Source: Mycobacterium sp. Aquia_216 (GTDB lineage: Bacteria > Actinomycetota > Actinomycetes > Mycobacteriales > Mycobacteriaceae). From it: DNA of 64,000 bases. The position numbers and the translations under genes are program-made. Below, in pieces: positions 44,348 to 54,778 of the stretch. The DNA lies in the NCBI RefSeq assembly GCF_026723865.1, contig NZ_CP113529.1, forward strand, positions 5,828,001 to 5,892,000. Direction: 5' to 3'. The notes under the pieces are model-generated. The model did no database searches. It saw only the letters and a program-made list of their open reading frames with translations, and was not told the origin of the DNA. Each line of letters begins with the position of its first letter. Position 1 is the first letter of the stretch.

Positions 44348-45513
44348 ACGCCTCCGTCGCACTACGCGCCGGCATCCCGCCATTTCACGTGATGGATGTC
44401 TGGCTGGCGGCCGCGGAGCGCCAGCGCAGCCACGGCGACCTGGTGAACCTGTCGGCCGGCCAGCCCAGCGTCGGCGCTCCCGAGCCGGTACGCGCCGCCG
44501 CGGCAGCCGCGCTGCATGGCAACCAACTGGGCTACACCGTGGCCTTGGGCACTCCCGAGCTGCGCACCGCTATCTCGTCGAATTACCAACGCCTGCATGG
44601 TATCTCGGTCGAGTCCGATGCGGTGGTAATCACCACGGGTTCCTCGGGCGGGTTCCTGCTGGCATTTCTGGCGTGCTTCGACGTCGGAGATCGGGTCGCG
44701 CTGGCCAGCCCGGGCTACCCGTGCTATCGGAACATCCTGTCGGCGTTGGGATGTGAGGTGGTGGAGATCCCGTGCGGTCCGGAGACCCGATTCCAGCCCA
44801 CCGCGCAGATGCTCGCCGAACTCGACCCGCCGGTGCGCGGCGTCATCGTCGCCAGCCCGGCCAATCCCACCGGCACCGTCATACCGCCCGAGGAGCTGGC
44901 GGCGATCGCGTCTTGGTGCGACGCCTCCGGCGCACGATTGATCAGCGATGAGGTCTACCACGGGCTGGTCTACGAGGGAGCTCCGCAGACCAGCTGCGCC
45001 TGGCAGACATCGCGAAATGCCTTGGTATTAAACAGTTTTTCCAAGTACTACGCGATGACCGGCTGGCGGCTGGGCTGGTTGCTGGTGCCGCCGGAGCTGC
45101 GCCGCGCGGTGGACTGCCTGACCGGCAACTTCACCATCTGCCCGCCGGTGCTGCCGCAGATCGCCGCGGTGGCGGCGTTCACCCCGGAATCGACCGCCGA
45201 AGCCGAAGCCAACCTGAGCCACTACTCGGTCAACCGCTCGCTGCTGCTGGACGGGCTGCGCGGCATCGGCATCGACCGGCTGGCACCCACCGATGGCGCG
45301 TTCTACGTCTACGCCGACGTCTCGGACTTCACCGACGACTCGCTGGCGTTCTGTTCAAAGTTGTTGGTCGACACCGGTGTTGCGATTGCCCCTGGTATCG
45401 ACTTCGACACCACGCGGGGCAACGAATTCGTCCGGCTGTCGTTCGCCGGGCCGACGAGCGACATCGAAGAAGCCCTGCGCCGAATGGGGCCGTGGCTGTC
45501 GGTCAGCGGTTGA
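44344..45513 (+). CDS. aspB: PLP-dependent class I aminotransferase (Rv3565/AspB-like)
   Basis: This 389-aa fold-type I aminotransferase has LGYTVALGTPELRTAI, SPANPTGTVIPPEEL (the aspartate-family Asn site), the internal aldimine lysine in NSFSKYYAMTGWRLGW, and a C-terminal Arg in EFVRLSFAGP. Its GTG overlaps fadE33, so it is the last gene of the KstR2-controlled fadD3 run. Its role there is not explained; amino-group handling of a ring-derived keto acid is only a guess. The 3' end overlaps the convergent ligase gene by 11 bp. Confidence 0.9.
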   Translation: MNASVALRAGIPPFHVMDVWLAAAERQRSHGDLVNLSAGQPSVGAPEPVRAAAAAALHGNQLGYTVALGTPELRTAISSNYQRLHGISVESDAVVITTGSSGGFLLAFLACFDVGDRVALASPGYPCYRNILSALGCEVVEIPCGPETRFQPTAQMLAELDPPVRGVIVASPANPTGTVIPPEELAAIASWCDASGARLISDEVYHGLVYEGAPQTSCAWQTSRNALVLNSFSKYYAMTGWRLGWLLVPPELRRAVDCLTGNFTICPPVLPQIAAVAAFTPESTAEAEANLSHYSVNRSLLLDGLRGIGIDRLAPTDGAFYVYADVSDFTDDSLAFCSKLLVDTGVAIAPGIDFDTTRGNEFVRLSFAGPTSDIEEALRRMGPWLSVSG

Positions 45514-47380
45514 ACTTGCCCGCAAGGTATTCGGCGCGGCAGGCGCGGCGGGCGAGTTTGCCGCTCGTAGTGCGGGGAATGGTGCCGGCGGCCACCAGTC
45601 GCACGTCGGCGACCCGCACCTGGTGGTTGCGCGAAATGGCCGCCCGCACGGTGTCGGCGACCGAACCCAGGTCGGTACGGCCGGCGCCCGGCGCCCGTTC
45701 GGCGATTACCACCAGCTGTTCGCCGGAGCCGCCGTCCGGAGATGCGAGCACGTCGGCGGGAACGGAGAAGGCGGCGACATAGCCGGTACGGATGGCGGGC
45801 GAGGCGTCGCTGACCGTGGTCTCGATGTCGACCGGATAGTGGTTGCGGCCGTCGACGATGATCAGGTCCTTGATCCGGCCGGTCAGGTACAGCTCGCCGT
45901 CGACGTAGACGCCGAGATCACCGGTGGCCAACCAGCAGCCGTTGTCGGCGGCGCCCACGGCGTGGCTGCCCGGGTCGAGCCGGGACTGCAGCTTGTTGCC
46001 GAACACGCGACGTGTCTCGTCCTCGCGGCCGAAGTATCCGCGGCCGATGTTGGCGCCTTGTAACCAGATTTCGCCCACGGTGCCGTCGGGCACCTCGGCA
46101 CCGTCGGTGTCGGCGATCACCAGCCACTGATCTGGGATCGGCTGTCCGCACGACACCTGGGCGACCGCGCCCGGATCATCGGGCGCGACGATCACCGCGC
46201 GGCCCGCGCCGAGCTTTTCGCGGTCGAGGTAAATGGCGCTGGCCGCGGCGTGCTGGGAAATGCTGGCCACCGACAGCGTCGCTTCCGCCATCCCGTAGGA
46301 CGGCTTGACCGCGTTCGCGGGCAGACCGTAGGGCGCGAACGCATTGGTGAACTTCTCGATCGCGGACATGGTGACCGGCTCGGACCCGTTGAGGACGCAG
46401 ACAACGTTGCTCAGGTCGAGCGTCTCGCCCACCGGGGGCAGGCCTCGCTCGGCCGTCAGTTCGAAGGCAAAGTTCGGTGCCGCCGCGAAGGTGCGGCCGT
46501 AGGTCGACTCGATACCCAGTTGCTTGATCCAGCGGTAGGGCCGGCGAAGAAACGCCATCGGATCCATGAGCGTGACGTGCGCGCCGAAGAACGCCGTGAA
46601 CATGATCATCATCAAGCCCATGTCGTGGTACAGGGGCAGCCAGCTCACCGTTCGGACGTCGACGTCGAGCGCACCGGTCATGACCATCTGCATCGCGTTC
46701 GTGTAGACCGACCGATGGGTGATCTCGACGCCGGCCGGTGACCGTGTCGAGCCCGAGGTGTACTGCAGGTAGGCGATGTCGTCGGTGTCCAGGGTCGCGC
46801 CGGTGAACATCGCACCGAGCGTCTCGGGCAGCGCGTCGACGGCGATCATCCGCGGTCGCTCGTTGGGCGCCAGCGTTCGGATGAACGTTCGAACGGACTC
46901 CGCGACGGCGGCCGTGGTCAATACCGCGGCGGGCCGGGCATCGGCCAGCACGGCAGCCAATCGCTCGGCATGCCCCGACATGGTCGGCGCGAACAGCGGG
47001 ACCGCGATATTGCCGGCATAGACCGCACCGAAGAACGCCGCCACGTAGTCGAGGCCCTGCGGCGCGAGGATCGCCACCCGATCCCCCGGCTTGGTGACCT
47101 GTTGCAGCCGGGCACCGATCGCACAGACCCGGGCCCACAGCTCGTTCCAGCTGAGCACCACCGGCCGGCCGTCTGCTTCCTGCGAGTAGTCGAGGAAGCG
47201 ATAGGCCGGACTGTCCCCGTGCTCGGCTCGGTTGTGGTCAAAATACGAGGTCAACGTCAAACCCTCGGGCACAGCGATGGCGCCCGCCTGCAAAGCGAAA
47301 GGGTCCCCAGCGCCCGAAGTGGGCACGACGTCCTCCAAACAGAGATTCCGACTCACGGTAGGACAGATTAATCGGCGCAT
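45503..47380 (-). CDS. long-chain fatty acyl-AMP ligase, FadD32-like
   Basis: This 625-aa FAAL is highly similar to FadD32 along its length: GDRVAILAPQGLDYVAAFFGA, LQYTSGSTRSPAGVEITH, SWLPLYHDMGLMM, SYGMAEATLSVAS, GRIKDLIIVDGRNHYPVDIE and GTIPRTTSGKLARRAC. FAALs make acyl-adenylates for a polyketide synthase, but no PKS or acyl carrier gene is visible here. ATG 47380 is used; a GTG at 47356 is an alternative and neither has a clear ribosome site. It lies convergently against the aminotransferase gene and downstream of nat. Confidence 0.9.
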   Translation of the reverse strand: MRRLICPTVSRNLCLEDVVPTSGAGDPFALQAGAIAVPEGLTLTSYFDHNRAEHGDSPAYRFLDYSQEADGRPVVLSWNELWARVCAIGARLQQVTKPGDRVAILAPQGLDYVAAFFGAVYAGNIAVPLFAPTMSGHAERLAAVLADARPAAVLTTAAVAESVRTFIRTLAPNERPRMIAVDALPETLGAMFTGATLDTDDIAYLQYTSGSTRSPAGVEITHRSVYTNAMQMVMTGALDVDVRTVSWLPLYHDMGLMMIMFTAFFGAHVTLMDPMAFLRRPYRWIKQLGIESTYGRTFAAAPNFAFELTAERGLPPVGETLDLSNVVCVLNGSEPVTMSAIEKFTNAFAPYGLPANAVKPSYGMAEATLSVASISQHAAASAIYLDREKLGAGRAVIVAPDDPGAVAQVSCGQPIPDQWLVIADTDGAEVPDGTVGEIWLQGANIGRGYFGREDETRRVFGNKLQSRLDPGSHAVGAADNGCWLATGDLGVYVDGELYLTGRIKDLIIVDGRNHYPVDIETTVSDASPAIRTGYVAAFSVPADVLASPDGGSGEQLVVIAERAPGAGRTDLGSVADTVRAAISRNHQVRVADVRLVAAGTIPRTTSGKLARRACRAEYLAGKFNR

Positions 47381-47467
47381 GTGCTATTTGCCGCACCGGT
47401 TCACTATGGCAGAGGTCACGATCGGGCCACTATCGGCACGTTTGTCACTGCTCACGGTCTGAAACAC

Positions 47468-47486
47468 TGCCGGGTCGGTACCGGCA
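47468..47486. terminator. weak hairpin between nat and the FAAL gene
   Basis: TGCCGG and CCGGCA arms enclose a 7-base loop (GTCGGTA) in the 164-bp gap downstream of nat. The stem is short, so termination is only possible. Nothing else is recognised in the gap. Confidence 0.35.
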
Positions 47487-47544
47487 AATTTGCCAAACCA
47501 CCATTTTGAGCACCCGCCTTTCGACCGCCAAGAGACGCGAGCAC

Positions 47545-48375
47545 TCAATTCTTGAGAATACTGTCGATGCGCGCTTCAAGCTGGACTCGTTCGCCGACAT
47601 CGTCGACATTGATTCCGAACCGGCCCCGCAGGGCGTCGACCACCGCGGCCGCATCGTCGAGAACGATCTTTTCGGTCCCGCCGTCGCGATGGATGGCCAG
47701 GTTCCGCCCCGAGAGGTTGATCCTGGCGCCGTCGCTCACCAGTGCCACCATCAGGCCGGTGACGAAGTGCGAAGCGGGGTTTGTCGAGACGTACCAGCTC
47801 CCCACCTTGAGATCGATCTGCGGCCGGGTGTGGGTGGTGAATTCGTACAGCGATTGCCACTCACCGCGGAGCTGGGCCTGTAGCACCAGGCCGTCGCCGC
47901 GGTCTTCCAGCCGGAAAGGCTCAAGCGTCGTCTGCTGGACGTTGCCGATCTCGAAGCGAATGGGAGAGGTCGGGGTCTGCCCGCCGAAGCCGACGTCGAC
48001 GAGGTAGGACCCCTGCGAGCCGGGGAATGTCACCGCCAACACCGTGTGGGTCTGTGCCGGCACCGGCGCGTCGGGCGGCACCATCCAAATCACCCGCCCG
48101 GACAACCGGCGCACCCGAAAGCCGATTTCGGCCAGCACATAACCCAGCAACCCGTTGTGCTCGTAGCAATAGCCGCCCCGGCGCCGGTGAACCAGCTTGT
48201 CGATCAGGGCGTCTGGGCCCAGGTCATCGACCGGCACACCCATCATCGGATCCAAGTTCTCGAACGGGATGGCCTGAGTATGAGCAGTCATCAGACCTTG
48301 CAGCACATCGAGGGTCGGTTCGACGGCACCGCGATAGTTGATGCGATCGAAGTACGCGGTCAGATCCAGTGTCAT
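47545..48375 (-). CDS. nat: arylamine N-acetyltransferase
   Basis: This 276-aa enzyme has the full catalytic triad: Cys70 in RRRGGYCYEHNGLLG, His110 in QTHTVLAV and Asp127 in SYLVDVGFGG. In M. tuberculosis it closes the hsaADCB operon and can use propionyl-CoA, linking it to sterol catabolism. Here it is about 2.7 kb from hsaB, with opposite-strand genes between, so it must use its own promoter in the 48376-48539 gap. No KstR motif is seen there. It lacks the usual operon context but appears intact. Confidence 0.95.
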   Translation of the reverse strand: MTLDLTAYFDRINYRGAVEPTLDVLQGLMTAHTQAIPFENLDPMMGVPVDDLGPDALIDKLVHRRRGGYCYEHNGLLGYVLAEIGFRVRRLSGRVIWMVPPDAPVPAQTHTVLAVTFPGSQGSYLVDVGFGGQTPTSPIRFEIGNVQQTTLEPFRLEDRGDGLVLQAQLRGEWQSLYEFTTHTRPQIDLKVGSWYVSTNPASHFVTGLMVALVSDGARINLSGRNLAIHRDGGTEKIVLDDAAAVVDALRGRFGINVDDVGERVQLEARIDSILKN

Positions 48376-48539
48376 GAGTCCATTCTGGCTGAGGGTTAAC
48401 CAACAGGAAACCCAAGGTGTCAGAAGGTGTTTGGATCGATTTCATGCCTCCCGCGACCGTTCCGCTTACAGCGCGCGAAGGGTCGGAGTTTAGTTACTCT
48501 TGAGCCCGCGAGTCGCACTCACGCAGGAGGTTGGCCGCC

Positions 48540-49782
48540 GTGGCTGATGCACCCATGCCCGAAGGCCCCGCGTCCGCGGTAAAGGGACTCTCTGCCGAAT
48601 TGGCCGCCGCCGGATTCGAAAACGCCCGCCAGGTGGGCAAGGGCGGCGCCGGGGTGGTCTACCGCTGCTACGAGACCGCGCTGGGACGAAACGTCGCAAT
48701 CAAGGTCCTCCCGGCGCGAACTACGATGACGAGGGCAAGGAACGGTTTCTGCGTGAGGGCTACGCGATGGGCGGGCTCTCGGGGCATCCGAACATCCTCA
48801 ACATCCTGCGCGTCGGCATCACCGCGAGTGGCCAGCCCTACATTGTGATGACCTACTGCTCCGAGGATTCGCTGGCGGTGCGGCTGCGCCGCGAGGGGAA
48901 AATCCCCTGGCCGGAGGCCATGCGCATCGGCGTGAAGTTGAGCGGGGCACTGGAAACTGCCCACAAGACAGGCATTTTGCATCGCGATATCAAGCCAGCC
49001 AATGTGCTTGTCAACGATTACGGCGAACCGCAATTGGCGGATTTCGGAATCGCCCGTATCCAGGGCGGGTATGAAACGACGAGCGGATTCTTTTCCGGCA
49101 CAATAGATTACACACTGCCGGAGTCGTTGGCCGGCAACACGGCGACGGTGGCCTCCGACGTATACTCGCTCGGCGCCACGATTTACATGCTGATCGCCGG
49201 AACTGCCCCCTACGAGCGCCAGACGAGCGAAGACCTCGTCGCGCAGTATCTGCGAATCAGCACCAGCCCGATCCCTGATTTGCGTGCCTCCGGGATCCCC
49301 GACGCGGTGTGCTCGGCAATCCGCAGACCGAGATCTTCGACGGCACTTCATGGAAGGACGCCGCCGACCTGCCCGCCCCTCGCGAACACCTTGCCGCGGT
49401 ATCGGACGGCACCTACATCTACACGCTCGGCGGCAGATTGCTCTCCGCCGACCAGAATTCCGCCGCGGTTGAACGGTTCGACCTCGCGACGGGAACGTGG
49501 GCCAAGTTGGCGGGCATGCCGACACCGCGCGGCAGCTACGGCGCGACCTACATCGACGGCCGGATCCTGGCCCTCGGTGGCGAAGAGCCGGCGGCGGTGC
49601 TCAATGTCGTCGAGATGTACGACATCACCGAGGGGAAGTGGAGCACGCTGCCCCCGATGCCGACGCCGCGGCATGCGGAGGTGGTGGCCACGGTGGGCAA
49701 CACGGTGTATGTCATCGGTGGCGCGAATCGGCCCACGCATGAGGGGCCGATCGCGACCGTCGAGGCTCTAGACTTCATGTAG
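48540..49782 (+). pseudogene. broken serine/threonine kinase-kelch protein gene
   Basis: Three frames together give a kinase followed by kelch repeats. Frame one, from GTG 48540 (good AGGAGG), encodes GFENARQVGKGGAGVVYR and NVAIKVLP. The frame shifts at 48702-48719, after which NYDDEGKERFLREGYAMGGL, HRDIKPANVLVNDYG, ADFGIARIQGG and DVYSLGATIYMLIAG follow. Near 49315 the kinase C-lobe end is lost and a third frame begins in kelch sequence (ERFDLATGTWAKLAGMPTPRG, MYDITEGKWSTLPPMPTPRH, VYVIGGAN), ending at 49782. The kinase resembles PknK. The frameshift plus internal deletion argues for decay and not sequencing error alone. Confidence 0.8.
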
Positions 49783-50225
49783 TGACCGACTTCTCCCACC
49801 TGCCGCCAGCGGATCAGCAAGCGATCGGCAAGACGCTGCTGACGTTGCTGAAGGCATTCGACGAGCGCAATGCCGAGCCCCTGCTCGAGGTGTACTCCGA
49901 CGATGCCGACTGGGTCAACGCATTCGGAACGGTCAAGCGCGGGCGCGATGACATCGTGGAGTACCTGCGCGGCCTGTTCGGGGATGAGAACTTCAACCGG
50001 GGCGAGCTCGCCGGTCCGCCGGAGACCAGCTTCCGGGTGCTGACGCCCGAAGTGGTGCTCGTTTCCGCGCACCTGCGCGTCAACGGTCAGGGGCTGGTCG
50101 GAGGCGGAACGCTGGACCGCGACAACTTCTCGTTGCGTGCCCTGCAGCGCCAACACGACGGATCGTGGCTTATCGTCTCCGAGATGTTCCAGGACGCCAA
50201 CACGGAGATCACCTACCAGCACTGA
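49782..50225 (+). CDS. SnoaL/NTF2-like protein
   Basis: This 147-aa protein has its GTG start on the last base of the kelch stop codon. The N-terminal helix and strand TLLTLLKAFDERNAEPLLEVYSDDADWVNAFGTV are the SnoaL/DUF4440 pattern. The cone continues with VLVSAHLRVNGQG and the final WLIVSEMFQD. It has no signal peptide. The ligand is unknown. It was probably once cotranscribed with the kinase-kelch gene. A strong hairpin terminator lies at 50308. Confidence 0.8.
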   Translation: MTDFSHLPPADQQAIGKTLLTLLKAFDERNAEPLLEVYSDDADWVNAFGTVKRGRDDIVEYLRGLFGDENFNRGELAGPPETSFRVLTPEVVLVSAHLRVNGQGLVGGGTLDRDNFSLRALQRQHDGSWLIVSEMFQDANTEITYQH

Positions 50226-50264
50226 GCCCGGAAATCTCGGCCTGGAGCAGCGCGTCCGACGCTT

Positions 50265-50290
50265 GTTTGATATATGTCTAATATGGGGAT
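50265..50290 (+). promoter_or_regulatory. SigF-like promoter 1
   Basis: GTTT, a 16-base spacer and GGGGAT resemble the mycobacterial SigF pattern GTTT-N16-17-GGGTAT, with G for T at the fourth -10 base. Transcription would start around 50297, just before the 50308 hairpin. Confidence 0.45.
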
Positions 50291-50307
50291 CCGTAGAAAC
50301 GGATCGG

Positions 50308-50340
50308 CCCGGTGGCCCGCCCCCTCAACGGGCCACCGGG
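50308..50340. terminator. hairpin terminator after the NTF2-like gene
   Basis: CCCGGTGGCCCG pairs perfectly with CGGGCCACCGGG around a 9-base loop, 82 bp after the stop at 50225. It could alternatively form a 5' hairpin on a transcript from the element at 50265. Confidence 0.7.
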
Positions 50341-50473
50341 AACCCATCACCGAGCCGCGGGGTCAAGGAATCCACCAATAGCCGGGCGGCCGGTGCGTAC
50401 ATGGCGAATCACATTTCCCAAACGCGATGCCGCCAAACATCAGCTACCGCGCCGACGCGCACCATCCGCCCTT

Positions 50474-50499
50474 GTTTTATTTGTGTCGAATATGGGGAA
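50474..50499 (+). promoter_or_regulatory. SigF-like promoter 2
   Basis: GTTT, a 16-base spacer and GGGGAA lie 53 bp upstream of the ATG at 50553. The spacing is identical to the first element. It is the likely promoter of the coiled-coil membrane protein. Confidence 0.5.
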
Positions 50500-50552
50500 T
50501 CGAGTGGAACGGGCTGCAGCGAAGCCACCGACACAGATAACGGAGCCCCCTG

Positions 50553-51011
50553 ATGACACACCACACCCTATGGATCGTGATCGCCGTTGTAGTAGCACTT
50601 TTGCTGATCGCCGCCGTGATCGTCGCGATCAGCGCAACCCGAAGCCGCCGTCACCGGCAGGCCGAACAGATTCGTGAGCAGGCCAGGTTGGAGTCGGCCA
50701 AGCTCGAGCGCCGCGAAGCGCTCGCGCAGGAAACAGCCGCCAAAGCCCGTGCCGCACAGGCCGAGGCCGAGGTCAAGGCCGCCGAAGCCGCAAGGCTGCA
50801 GGAGCATGCGGCCCAGCATCAAAGTGAGGCCGCGGCATCGCGTGAGCAACTCCAAGAGCGATGGGACCACGCCGACCGCATCGACCCGAAGACCGGCAAG
50901 AAGGAGCGCCAGGACGCAGAGTCCACGTCGGACCGCGACGAGGCATGGTCGGCCGAGTCGGCCCAAGCGCCGACCGACGCAGAAGCCGTCAGACACGAGA
51001 CTTATCGCTAA
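50553..51011 (+). CDS. small membrane-anchored coiled-coil protein
   Basis: This 152-aa protein has one N-terminal transmembrane helix (WIVIAVVVALLLIAAVIVAI, residues about 7-26) followed by basic residues RSRRHRQ, so the C-terminus is cytoplasmic. Residues about 35-105 are an uninterrupted Ala/Glu/Arg/Gln-rich coiled coil. The tail (DRIDPKTGKKERQD onward) is charged and disordered. Such proteins are common in mycobacteria and often sit behind stress sigma-factor promoters, as suggested here. No enzymatic domain is present and the function is unknown. Confidence 0.8.
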   Translation: MTHHTLWIVIAVVVALLLIAAVIVAISATRSRRHRQAEQIREQARLESAKLERREALAQETAAKARAAQAEAEVKAAEAARLQEHAAQHQSEAAASREQLQERWDHADRIDPKTGKKERQDAESTSDRDEAWSAESAQAPTDAEAVRHETYR

Positions 51012-51078
51012 GGCCGGCGCGGTCGCCGATCTTGCTCTGAATATCCTTGCAGTGCTTGATAATTCGCCGATCAAACGG

Positions 51079-51645
51079 CTACAGCCAGGTGTCCTGCGTC
51101 GTGGTGGTCAAGAACGCTTCCAGGTCGTCGCGCCACTGGGCCGGCGTCGTCTTGTCCGGTTCTATCCCGGTGTACTCGCCGCGATAGAACAGCAGCGGCC
51201 GCGGCTTGATCTTCGGTGCCTCGGACAGCGACTGGACCGCCCCGAACACCACGAAGTGGTCGCCGCCGTCGTGCACGGAGGCCACCGTGCAGTCGATGTG
51301 GGCAAGCGAGCCGTCGATGATCGGCGACCCGAGTTCTGAGGGGTGCCAATCGATCCCGGCGAACTTGTCGGGTTCTTTGGAGCCGAACCGGGCCGAGACG
51401 GGCTTCTGGCTCTCGGTCAGCATGTTCACGCAGAACCGGCCGCTGGCCTCGATGGCCTGCCACGACCGCGACACCTTGGTCGGGCAGAACAGCACCAGCG
51501 GCGGGTCCAGCGACAGCGCCGCGAACGACTGGCAGGCGAATCCGATCGGGACGTCGTCGTGCACGGTGGTGATGATCGTGATCCCGGTGCAGAACTGACC
51601 TAGCACGCTGCGAAACGTGCGCGGGTCAATCGGCGCGGCGGTCAT
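51079..51645 (-). CDS. hsaB: flavin reductase of the HsaAB monooxygenase
   Basis: This 188-aa flavin reductase supplies reduced FMN to HsaA for hydroxylation of 3-HSA. Family landmarks are TFRSVLGQFCTGITIITTV, GFACQSFAALSLDPPLVLF and the C-terminal PLLFYRGEYTGIEP. ATG 51645 is 14 bp after the hsaC stop; an upstream in-frame extension lies within hsaC. It is the last gene of hsaA-hsaD-hsaC-hsaB here, since nat has been displaced. Confidence 0.95.
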   Translation of the reverse strand: MTAAPIDPRTFRSVLGQFCTGITIITTVHDDVPIGFACQSFAALSLDPPLVLFCPTKVSRSWQAIEASGRFCVNMLTESQKPVSARFGSKEPDKFAGIDWHPSELGSPIIDGSLAHIDCTVASVHDGGDHFVVFGAVQSLSEAPKIKPRPLLFYRGEYTGIEPDKTTPAQWRDDLEAFLTTTTQDTWL

Positions 51646-51659
51646 GGTCGGCCTTCGAA

Positions 51660-53437
<1,778 letters not shown>

Positions 53438-54622
53438 TTAGACCATGGTGTCGCCGGGCGGCAACCCGAACTCGTTGTTCCCGAAGATCTGGTAGGCCCG
53501 CTCGGGATCGTTGGCCGCGTGCACCCGACCGGCATGTGCGTCGCGCCAGAACCGTTGCACCGGTTGGTCATTGCCCAGCGCCGTGGCACCGGACGCCTCG
53601 AACAGCCGGTCGATGGACGCGATGGCACGCCCGGTGGCGCGTACCTGATCGCGCCGGGCGCGGGTGCGCAGGTCGAACGGGATCTCCTTGCCCGCGGACA
53701 GCAGCGCGAACTCGTCGGCGACGTTTCCGCTCAGCTGGCGCCACGCGGCGTCGATGTCGCTGGCCGCCTCGGCGATGCGAACCTTGGCGAACGGGTCGTC
53801 CTTGGCCTTCTCCCCGGCGAACGCAGCGCGCACCCGCTTGCCCTGGTGCTCGACGTGTGCGGTGTACGCACCGTAGGCCATCCCGACGATCGGAGCCGAA
53901 ATGGTAGTGGGATGCATTGTGCCCCAAGGCATCTTGTAGACCGCCGCGGTGTTGGTCTGGTACCCGCCCGCAGTGCCGTCGTTCATGGCCTTGTAGGACA
54001 GGAAGCGGTGCCGCGGCACGAAGACATCCTTGACCACGACGGTGTTGCTGCCCGTGCCGCGCAGGCCGACGACATGCCACACGTCGTCGATGCGGTACTC
54101 GCTGCGCGGGATCAGGAAGCTGCCGAAGTCGACGGGCCGGCCGTCCTTGATGACGGGTCCGCCGAGGAAGGCCCAGGTGGCGTGATCACAGCCGGACGAC
54201 CAGTTCCAGGATCCGTTGACCAGGTAGCCTCCGTCGGTCACCACACCCGCGCCCATCGGGGCATACGACGACGACACCCGGGTCTTGGGGTCCTCGCCCC
54301 AGACCTCCTCCTGAGCCTGCTGGTCGAACAACGCCAGATGCCAGTTGTGCACACCGATGATCGAGCTCACCCAGCCGGTGGAACCGCACGCGCTGGCGAT
54401 CCGCCGCACCGCCTCGTAGAACAGCGCGGGGTCGCATTGCAGGCCACCCCACTGCTCGGGCTGCAGCAGTGTGAAGAAGCCGACCTCGTCGAGCTCGGCA
54501 ACGGTCTCATCGGGCAACCTGCGCAGGTCTTCTGTCGCCTGAGCGCGCTCCCGGATCTTCGGGAGCAGATCGTCGATCCCAGCCAACACCGACTGCGCAT
54601 CGCGCTGTTGAATGGACGTCAC
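53438..54622 (-). CDS. hsaA: 3-HSA hydroxylase, oxygenase component
   Basis: This 394-aa flavin-dependent monooxygenase with an acyl-CoA-dehydrogenase fold converts 3-HSA to the catechol 3,4-DHSA using FMNH2 from HsaB. Visible are CGSTGWVSSIIGVHNWHLALF, YAPMGAGVVTDGGYLVNGSW, SGCDHATWAFLGG and the C-terminal QRFWRDAHAGRVHAANDPERAYQ. The GTG start is preceded by GAGGCAAAGGTAA. It is the first gene of the hsaADCB operon, with a slightly imperfect KstR site 50 bp upstream. Confidence 0.97.
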   Translation of the reverse strand: MTSIQQRDAQSVLAGIDDLLPKIRERAQATEDLRRLPDETVAELDEVGFFTLLQPEQWGGLQCDPALFYEAVRRIASACGSTGWVSSIIGVHNWHLALFDQQAQEEVWGEDPKTRVSSSYAPMGAGVVTDGGYLVNGSWNWSSGCDHATWAFLGGPVIKDGRPVDFGSFLIPRSEYRIDDVWHVVGLRGTGSNTVVVKDVFVPRHRFLSYKAMNDGTAGGYQTNTAAVYKMPWGTMHPTTISAPIVGMAYGAYTAHVEHQGKRVRAAFAGEKAKDDPFAKVRIAEAASDIDAAWRQLSGNVADEFALLSAGKEIPFDLRTRARRDQVRATGRAIASIDRLFEASGATALGNDQPVQRFWRDAHAGRVHAANDPERAYQIFGNNEFGLPPGDTMV

Positions 54623-54672
54623 TTACCTTTGCCTCCTGGGCCAGACTTACTCAGTGGACTTACACAGCAGAC

Positions 54673-54686
54673 TAGAACATGTTCTG
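54673..54686. promoter_or_regulatory. KstR operator upstream of hsaA
   Basis: TAGAACATGTTCTG agrees with TnnAACnnGTTnnA except for G in place of the last A. It is paired with a perfect site 54 bp away for kshB in the divergent region. Confidence 0.8.
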
Positions 54687-54740
54687 ATTTGTGTCGAGCA
54701 GGGTATTCCTGCGCCTGGTAGCGATATGAATTGCGTTTTC

Positions 54741-54754
54741 TGTAACATGTTCTA
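54741..54754. promoter_or_regulatory. KstR operator upstream of kshB
   Basis: TGTAACATGTTCTA matches the KstR motif fully, 24 bp before the kshB start. Confidence 0.9.
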
Positions 54755-54778
54755 GTTGTCAGAAAGGGAGGGCGGGTC

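Larger units (their letters stand above)
50226..50552. other. 327-bp intergenic region with two SigF-like promoters and a hairpin
   Basis: No protein-coding gene is convincing here. The region holds GTTT-N16-GGGGAT at 50265-50290, a 12-bp hairpin at 50308-50340, and GTTT-N16-GGGGAA at 50474-50499. The two promoter-like elements share GTC-AATATGGGGA and look duplicated. Only the second lies downstream of the hairpin, close to the gene at 50553. Confidence 0.6.

Noticed and set aside
48767..49771. The 334-codon middle frame considered as an intact stand-alone kinase
   Set aside because: It lacks the Gly loop and catalytic Lys (encoded in another frame upstream), and after about residue 180 it reads kelch DNA out of frame.
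50312..50677. Possible small protein in the 50226-50552 gap
   Set aside because: The frame is Arg/Pro-rich without a ribosome site, starts at a hairpin and overlaps the real gene at 50553.
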